A DNA stretch of 64,000 bases from positions 124,001 through 188,000 of the forward strand of contig MU004197.1 in NCBI GenBank assembly GCA_010093605.1, given 5' to 3'. The stretch is from Lophium mytilinum (Eukaryota > Ascomycota > Dothideomycetes > Mytilinidiales > Mytilinidiaceae). The notes under the pieces were generated by a model. That model worked only from the letters and a program-made list of their open reading frames with translations, did no database searches and had not been told where the DNA came from. How positions within the stretch are numbered: the stretch's first letter is position 1; each line of letters begins with the position of its first letter. Of this stretch, positions 58,110 through 64,000 are shown piece after piece. Both the position numbers and the translations under genes were made by a program.

Positions 58110-61100
58110 ATGCCACCAGCCCGATCCATCAGGGAATGGTTCCACGACGAGATCATCATCGGCTATCTCAACTTCTATTATCGAATCTATTTCTGCGCTC
58201 TCCATCCACTGACATGCACCGTAGAGACCATTCAGTCGCTTATACATAGTTACTGGGACGGTCTCCAAATCATGCAGAGTGGTTTTCAAGGGCTCCGCAA
58301 TCTGGCCACAGTTGGAGAAAACGAGCATACACCCCCGACGACATTTCTTGAGGATATCTTCGCGGAGGACAGTACTACAGCATATGAATCCGCAGCCCCT
58401 TACTCCGCGTCTACTTTGACCTATATTGACATTTCAACTGACGACATGGGCGTGGAAACCCATTTCTTCAGCGACGAGGACGTTCCAACTTGCACCCCAG
58501 GACTTAGGTGTACCACCGATGTGCTCACTAGCAACGGATTTGCAGGATTTTCGAAATCTGCTGCGTCGCTTTTGAGCGCCACCCCTTTAGCAAACATCGC
58601 TTCTTCTCTCACAACCACCAACAGCAACCCCACTACTCTCCAAACCGCGATAACGACGTCTACCAGCAGCGTCCCTGCCTCCAATCTGACAGGCGGCTTC
58701 TTCGAGCTTGTAAACGACAAGCTAGTTGCGGGATGGACGCTTGGGCACAACTTTGTTTCTGCGATGTTTCGAGGCCTAGTTCTGATTTTCGGCAACTTCT
58801 TCTCCCTGACACACAATTTCCTACGCTCAGCGATTGTAGCTATTGTTACACCTATAAGCAATAAGTTGCTGGAGTGTCGGGCTATCTTTTATGGACTCTT
58901 GTCCTGCATTCGCCGGGGCTGGTTCTCCTGTGAAGGCTTTGTAGAATGCGTGGGAAATTGCATTATTTCAACGTGGCGTAAGATCAAACCATGCGAGGGC
59001 TGGGACGGGTGTAAGTGGTGGATCATGGATCCTCCCTCAAAAGCGCTCTTATTCGCAGCCTTGTTGTTCGTCTCACTTGTTACAATCTTCTATTGGTACT
59101 TAGACAAGTATGAGAGGCGATCCTTGGGGAAATTTGCGCAACCTCCTTTCACTGGCGGTAACCGAAAGGGTGCAGGCAGGAGCGGTAGAGGTGGCGGAGG
59201 CGGCGGCGACGACGGTGGAAATGACAAGAAAGACGGCAAAGACGACGACAATAAACCTGCTCCACACGATCACCCTGCGCCTGAGTCAAGTACCACGTCA
59301 CCTCCTCCAATTCCTGGGTCGACAGTTCCCGCTGGCCAACCTACTGGACCTGCAAATACCAACAAAAGACAAATCAACGGCTCCCAACCCAGCGGACGAC
59401 AAGGCAAAGATATCATAGTAGCTCTTAGAGACATCAACGAACGCTTAAGAAGGGTTGAAAACGCCGGGTCTTCGAAGGCACAAACGGACCTTAAAGCAGT
59501 CAAAGAGCTGGAAGCGAGACTACAACGCATGGTGACCATGTCTAGCAACCCAGCCCAACATGGTGCGGTCAACGTCAATGACGCTGAATATATCAGATCT
59601 CTTGAAGAAAGGGTTCAAGAGCTTGAAAATCCCACTGGTCAGGCCCACTTAGACGAACTTCGGAGCATAGCAGACGCAAAGGACCGCTTTGACCGAAACG
59701 TCGAAGCCAAGCTCGCTGAGATCAAGGCTACAGTCAACGAAGCTAATGAACAGTTCCATCGGCATCGCATGGCTAAAGACCAGCAAAACAAAGAGGAAAG
59801 GGAGAGAGTTGTGGAACTTATCGAAGAGAAGATGAAGGAGGCCAGGGAGGAGTTAGAATCCGAGATCGCCGAGTCAATTGCTAAGTTAGGCAGTGCGCTT
59901 ACATCAACTGTGGCGAGATCAATTGAGGTAACGAACCAGGAGCAGACTCGACCGCTCCGTGAAGAGACCCAAAAAACGGCGGAGAACTTCGTGGCGGCTA
60001 AGAAAGCAAGCGATGAGGCCACCGCTGATATACTGAGAATTAGCAACGGTTTTCAGGACGTACAAAGCCAACTTTTGAGCATGTCTCGGTCTCTTGGGAA
60101 GAACCCCGGTGCAACGACTGTTCCGTCAAACGGTACCATCCAAAGATCAAACTCAAAGGCGGAGCCAAAGGTGGAGCCAAAGGCAGAGCCATCCGGGGCG
60201 GTCCCGAAGAAGGTACTCAAGTATGACGGGCTCTCGCCAAAGCCTGACTACCCCAGAACACCCAAACAGCCCACCGACGCATCCAAGCCAACAATCAAGA
60301 ACTCCGCTGGCAAGAAGAAATCTGAACCAACAACCTGGGCCCCTGTTTCGTCCAGCACAACTTCGCAAGTTAGTATTCCCGTCGCTGCACCGCCTGAAAA
60401 GCCGTTCACGGACCCCATGCCCACCCAAGAACCAGTCACTGAAAATACAAGCAGCTCAGGCACTAATCCGGCAGTATCGACCAAGACCGATGGAGGCGTA
60501 GAGGCGAAGCCCATGCCATCCACACCGATAGACCAAACTGTCAAGGATGATAAGGATGGCATCCAATTGGCAACGCCAACGGGCATTACCGGCGTTTCGC
60601 AGCCTGGATTGAAGCCGAAAGTTGAGTCCGTTGAAAGCGTAAAGTCGAAGCCGGCGCCATCCGCACCGGTCGACCAGACTGTCAAAGATGATAAGGATGG
60701 TATCCAATCCACGAAACCAAATGGCATTACCAGCGTCTCGCAGCCTGAATCGAAGCCGAAAGTTGAGTTCGTTGGAAGCGTAAATTCGAAGACGGCGCCA
60801 TCCCCGACGATCGATCAGACTGTCAAAAAGGGTAAGAATAACACCCAACTTGCAAAGCCGACAGACACGTCCAGAATCTCGCCTCTTGTAGCGGCCCCGA
60901 AAATTAGCACAAGTGCAACTGCTCCAACCGCCGCTGGTAAGGTTCCGAGTAAAAAGGGCAAGCGAGAGCCACCGCCTCCGCCATTCCTAACCGCATTGCC
61001 TCCTTTAAACCCATTCGCCCCACCTCCCGTCACTGCGAGTCGAGTGGGTGGTTTTGATCCGAAAGCTCACGAGGAGGCTTTGGCAAGTGGCAAGATCGAT

Positions 61101-64000
61101 TTCGGAGCCGGTGGCATGGGCAAATTCTTCCCGGTGAAGAAAGAGACAGAACGAGAAAAGCGGCGGACCCCCACAGCACCCGTTGCCACGCCGAGCCTAT
61201 TGCCATTTGTTCCCAGTTCAGATCCTTCAAGCAACACTAACCACCCCCCAGTCTCATCTACCTTTTTGTGGCAGGTGCCCAAGGCTGACCCTCCCCGTAG
61301 CAACGATGGACCTAAGGCCCCGACAGGACGGGAGGATGTGACTATGGGGGAAGCGAAGGCGGAGGTGTTACAACAACCATCAGGGCCACCATCGTTAGGA
61401 AGTTCAGTGTGGGGACCGTTCTCAGGAGCTGGTCCCATGCCGGTCCATATCAACTCTTATCAGCCGCCGGGCCCAGATTCCGTACCCTCATTTCCGCCCA
61501 AAGAACACTTAGCATCGTCAGGAGATCGCATGGAAGAATCTGGCCAAGATTACCAGAACGAGGTAGCACAGCGTGAAGCACTGCTACAAGCGCGAAAAGA
61601 AGCAGACGCACAGCTACTAGCACAGCAAGAAGCGCAAGCACAGCTATTGGCACAAGTACAGCCACAACAATTGGCAGAGGAACAATTACGACTGCAGGCA
61701 CAAAATCAAACGCAATCAATCAACAACCCGCCCTTGAATTTGAGCCAAATATGGCAGGGGCTTCAAACAAAGCAGCTGCCACAAGGTCCAGCGGGAGCTA
61801 GTGTAACGGGACATTACCCTCAAAGGCCTCAACCAGGATCCAATGACGTGGATATGGCAGACGTCGACGGTGTTCAAATACAGGCTGTTGGGCCTCTTGA
61901 GGCGCTGCAGGACGAACCGGGAACTTCAGATACGGTCAATGGTACCATCGACCCTGATTCGAAACTTTCGCCCATGCAGTCGTCATTTGCTTCGCTTCAA
62001 GCCCGACCAGAAGAGCCTCTAAAAGCTCTTTTGATCAACAAGGTACCAGAGCCGGCATACATGAACCACGCGCTTAGTACTTTTCGACACCGTATCACAC
62101 AGATCGTCAAGCACTATAACGACACGTATAGGGACTTCAAGGATTCGGAGGGGCTGGCCGTCAATCTTGACGATATCATCATGCAATTCGTGGATTCCTG
62201 GCTCAAAGCAATTGCCTTGGAGGCCAACGGGCAGGACGAGCCTTTTAGGGTGATTGAGCACCGAGGCGCGCAAGTTCTGCATCATCTCTCGACAGCCACC
62301 AAAAGCGAATGGGCTGTAATGGTTTTTGAATACACGTCGTCAGGCGGTGAAGTTATCTTGCCAGCTTTAGACACCCCTATAATGACACAAGGCGGCGGCG
62401 TAAACACTGGTTCGGACCCTGGCGTGGCGACGGGCATTGGCCCTGTGGGTGGACAAAGAGGATTTGTTGCGACTGACGACGAAGTCAAAATGCATGGCGA
62501 GGGAATGGAGCGTAATGGGATACACTATTCCAACTGGGTCCTCCAGGGAAATGACGCTCTTTTCCAACATGTCAGCAATAGATATTACGACGAACTCGAA
62601 CGGCTTGTATTATCTAAGAATGACCAGCACCGAGAGCTGGTTGATCGCCAGGGTAGGCCGCTCAACTTGGACATGATGGGCTCGTCCTTTATGCTAAAAC
62701 TTCTTGACGACATCGCCCACAGAGCAGTCAAAGGCAACGAGCTCCCCAGTATTAAAGCCGACGCAAACGCAATATGTCGGAGAATTGAGCGGATGGGCGC
62801 TACTGAGTGGCAGGCAACGCTGCAGGACTTTGTTGATAGAACTGGCGCGAGGAAGCTTCCGGATATGCCTGATTCTGTTCAGGCGGAAAAGCAAGCGGAA
62901 GTGCCTCAAACTCCCAAAACATCCTCAAAGAACACTTCCACGCCGAAGGCCAGACCGCCTCCGACTGGCACCTTGTTCAAGCATGAAGCCAAACCAGTTT
63001 ACCGCAGTCATGCCCACAAAAAAAGTGGCAACGCTCTCAAAAAGATCGCCAAGGAAAAGAACAAGCTGTTTCGAGTTCCTGGCTTAGGAGAAACGGGTGC
63101 TCTGAACCTAGATGGCATGGAAGATAGTTTTGTCGATTTCCTCTGTGACACGATTGCAATGCAAGCCAAGGGCAAGAACGTATTCGAAAATCAATTCGAG
63201 GAGGTTGAGGCAAGGGGCTACCAGATGGTAAGGGAATTAAAAGATTCTAGCGCCGAACAGTGGGCCGCGTGGGTGCAAAGATACCACGACCGCCTTCTCG
63301 TCGCTCCAGCATCTTCTGGTTTACGCCCTGTGCAAATTCAAGGATCATTCGCGAAGAATGAGACTGAGGAAAACATGCGAGCAGTGTACTTCCCCCGTCT
63401 CCTTGCCTTGGTGAAATCTAAGAACGAACAATACCAAGGGCAAGTCGATAGCTTCGGCAGACCACGAAGCATTCATGCCAAAGAGTTCAACCGTATGGCA
63501 AAGCTGATTCTCGACCGGATAACGACAAGGGTACAGCAAAATGGATCCGCAGACTATAAGAGCAATGCGGACAACGTCATCCAAGAGTACGAAGAAGACG
63601 AGGGCGGCCACAGCTGGGAAGGCTTGTTACGAGGTCTTCGCGCCCCACAAAATCAGCGTCCAAGCATCATATCACCGGCAACACCCACAGCACTTGCAAC
63701 CCCGTCTACGCCCCTATCTAATTCCAACAATCCATACCCCACTCACTCAGGAAACTGGCAGACGGAGGCCAGCCGCACGCACCAAGCCAACGCAATCGCT
63801 CAAAAGTACAAAGGCTATGTCGACACATCTGCGTCGGGTGACGACGCGCTTGTTGACTTCTGCAAAGTCGTCGAGGGACAGGCCTTCAAGCGCGCTAACG
63901 GCTCCTACGATGGCTACAAATTCGAAGTGAAGAAGGCACTGAACAGCGCTGCTGAAAAGGTGCGCAACATGTGGCAAAAGGAGCGTATTAAACAGACCGA
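58110..64000 (+). CDS. P10: membrane/coiled-coil giant-family protein with at least five modules, 3' end outside the window
   Basis: Unrecognised. A single open frame runs from ATG 58110 to the window end (1963 codons, no stop). Residues 10-35 are hydrophobic and aromatic (GYLNFYYRIYFCALHPL). A second hydrophobic stretch lies near 211-250. A strong membrane helix lies near 309-329 (ALLFAALLFVSLVTIFYWYL), preceded by a Cys-rich segment with about eight Cys (CRAIFYGLLSC, WFSCEGFVECVGNC, KPCEGWDGC) that may be luminal or extracellular. Gly/Asp-rich linker and coiled coil (about 440-660) follow, then three copies of a 47-residue repeat with DQTVK-x-x-K (60,531, 60,672, 60,813), Pro-rich and Gln-rich stretches. 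Five modules follow near 62,005, 62,550, 63,005, 63,360 and 63,780. Each of the first four ends in Trp (SEWAVMV, TEWQATLQDF, EQWAAWVQRY, SWEGLLRGL). Two share N-x-Q-(Y/H)...VD-x-x-GRP. Confidence 0.85.
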   Translation, partial: MPPARSIREWFHDEIIIGYLNFYYRIYFCALHPLTCTVETIQSLIHSYWDGLQIMQSGFQGLRNLATVGENEHTPPTTFLEDIFAEDSTTAYESAAPYSASTLTYIDISTDDMGVETHFFSDEDVPTCTPGLRCTTDVLTSNGFAGFSKSAASLLSATPLANIASSLTTTNSNPTTLQTAITTSTSSVPASNLTGGFFELVNDKLVAGWTLGHNFVSAMFRGLVLIFGNFFSLTHNFLRSAIVAIVTPISNKLLECRAIFYGLLSCIRRGWFSCEGFVECVGNCIISTWRKIKPCEGWDGCKWWIMDPPSKALLFAALLFVSLVTIFYWYLDKYERRSLGKFAQPPFTGGNRKGAGRSGRGGGGGGDDGGNDKKDGKDDDNKPAPHDHPAPESSTTSPPPIPGSTVPAGQPTGPANTNKRQINGSQPSGRQGKDIIVALRDINERLRRVENAGSSKAQTDLKAVKELEARLQRMVTMSSNPAQHGAVNVNDAEYIRSLEERVQELENPTGQAHLDELRSIADAKDRFDRNVEAKLAEIKATVNEANEQFHRHRMAKDQQNKEERERVVELIEEKMKEAREELESEIAESIAKLGSALTSTVARSIEVTNQEQTRPLREETQKTAENFVAAKKASDEATADILRISNGFQDVQSQLLSMSRSLGKNPGATTVPSNGTIQRSNSKAEPKVEPKAEPSGAVPKKVLKYDGLSPKPDYPRTPKQPTDASKPTIKNSAGKKKSEPTTWAPVSSSTTSQVSIPVAAPPEKPFTDPMPTQEPVTENTSSSGTNPAVSTKTDGGVEAKPMPSTPIDQTVKDDKDGIQLATPTGITGVSQPGLKPKVESVESVKSKPAPSAPVDQTVKDDKDGIQSTKPNGITSVSQPESKPKVEFVGSVNSKTAPSPTIDQTVKKGKNNTQLAKPTDTSRISPLVAAPKISTSATAPTAAGKVPSKKGKREPPPPPFLTALPPLNPFAPPPVTASRVGGFDPKAHEEALASGKIDFGAGGMGKFFPVKKETEREKRRTPTAPVATPSLLPFVPSSDPSSNTNHPPVSSTFLWQVPKADPPRSNDGPKAPTGREDVTMGEAKAEVLQQPSGPPSLGSSVWGPFSGAGPMPVHINSYQPPGPDSVPSFPPKEHLASSGDRMEESGQDYQNEVAQREALLQARKEADAQLLAQQEAQAQLLAQVQPQQLAEEQLRLQAQNQTQSINNPPLNLSQIWQGLQTKQLPQGPAGASVTGHYPQRPQPGSNDVDMADVDGVQIQAVGPLEALQDEPGTSDTVNGTIDPDSKLSPMQSSFASLQARPEEPLKALLINKVPEPAYMNHALSTFRHRITQIVKHYNDTYRDFKDSEGLAVNLDDIIMQFVDSWLKAIALEANGQDEPFRVIEHRGAQVLHHLSTATKSEWAVMVFEYTSSGGEVILPALDTPIMTQGGGVNTGSDPGVATGIGPVGGQRGFVATDDEVKMHGEGMERNGIHYSNWVLQGNDALFQHVSNRYYDELERLVLSKNDQHRELVDRQGRPLNLDMMGSSFMLKLLDDIAHRAVKGNELPSIKADANAICRRIERMGATEWQATLQDFVDRTGARKLPDMPDSVQAEKQAEVPQTPKTSSKNTSTPKARPPPTGTLFKHEAKPVYRSHAHKKSGNALKKIAKEKNKLFRVPGLGETGALNLDGMEDSFVDFLCDTIAMQAKGKNVFENQFEEVEARGYQMVRELKDSSAEQWAAWVQRYHDRLLVAPASSGLRPVQIQGSFAKNETEENMRAVYFPRLLALVKSKNEQYQGQVDSFGRPRSIHAKEFNRMAKLILDRITTRVQQNGSADYKSNADNVIQEYEEDEGGHSWEGLLRGLRAPQNQRPSIISPATPTALATPSTPLSNSNNPYPTHSGNWQTEASRTHQANAIAQKYKGYVDTSASGDDALVDFCKVVEGQAFKRANGSYDGYKFEVKKALNSAAEKVRNMWQKERIKQT

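Overview
The window looks like nuclear DNA of a filamentous ascomycete. Introns are mostly 51-99 bp, with GTAAGT/GTATGY-type donors, CTAAC/CTGAC-type branch sites and TAG/CAG acceptors. One gene is a recognisable fungal RhoGEF that starts with the MDPLSVA... N-terminal domain typical of fungal STAND and related proteins. The general feel is Dothideomycete, but nothing here fixes the genus.

Nearly all coding space belongs to one unrecognised family of very large proteins, here called P1 to P10 from left to right. P1 (2458 to beyond base 1), P2 (9259-4504), P3 (18882-11588), P4 (21814-20281), P5 (30881-26242), P7 (40640-34660), P8 (46863-42508) and P9 (53217-48326) are on the minus strand. P6 (31523-32866) and P10 (58110 to beyond base 64000) are on the plus strand. 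Typical members have a short spliced N-terminal part, one or two membrane segments, a coiled coil, and a very long acidic, Ser/Thr/Pro-rich disordered middle with internal tandem repeats. They then carry one to five copies of a C-terminal helical module of about 85-100 residues. The module begins around R-Q-x-x-L-x-x-(I/L)-(F/Y)...N and ends around (E/Q/S)-W-x-x-x-(V/L/I)-x-x-(F/Y/W). P6 is little more than three such modules in tandem and is divergent to P5. P4 lacks the module and ends in a ubiquitin-interacting-type motif. Exon layout and N-terminal sequence split the family into sub-lineages: P1/P5 (soluble, intron after S-A-M), P3/P4, P2/P8, and P7, P9 and P10. I know of no named family matching these proteins.

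The genes also share non-coding parts. Five minus-strand members have a GCCAAGA plus GTGAAT-like box upstream. Several share a GGACCAGG motif near the start. The 3' flanks fall into two conserved hairpin-rich classes, A (behind P2, P7, P9) and B (behind P3, P4, P5, P8). The gaps hold an unclassified repeat with a tandem period near 163 bp. Its cleanest array has seven units at 3053-4130, and stray copies lie at seven other places, one inside an intron of P1.

Other content: an 830-residue DH-PH RhoGEF-like gene (57310-54603); an AT-rich degenerate tract (22680-23925) next to a clean non-autonomous hAT-type element (23934-24627, 8-bp target duplication, 67-bp inverted ends); a degenerate family fragment (about 9860-10410); and a possible HET-like relic (54236-54632). 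No rRNA, tRNA or CRISPR was recognised. The layout suggests local tandem expansion of one fast-evolving, partly membrane-anchored scaffold-like family. Its function cannot be read from the sequence.
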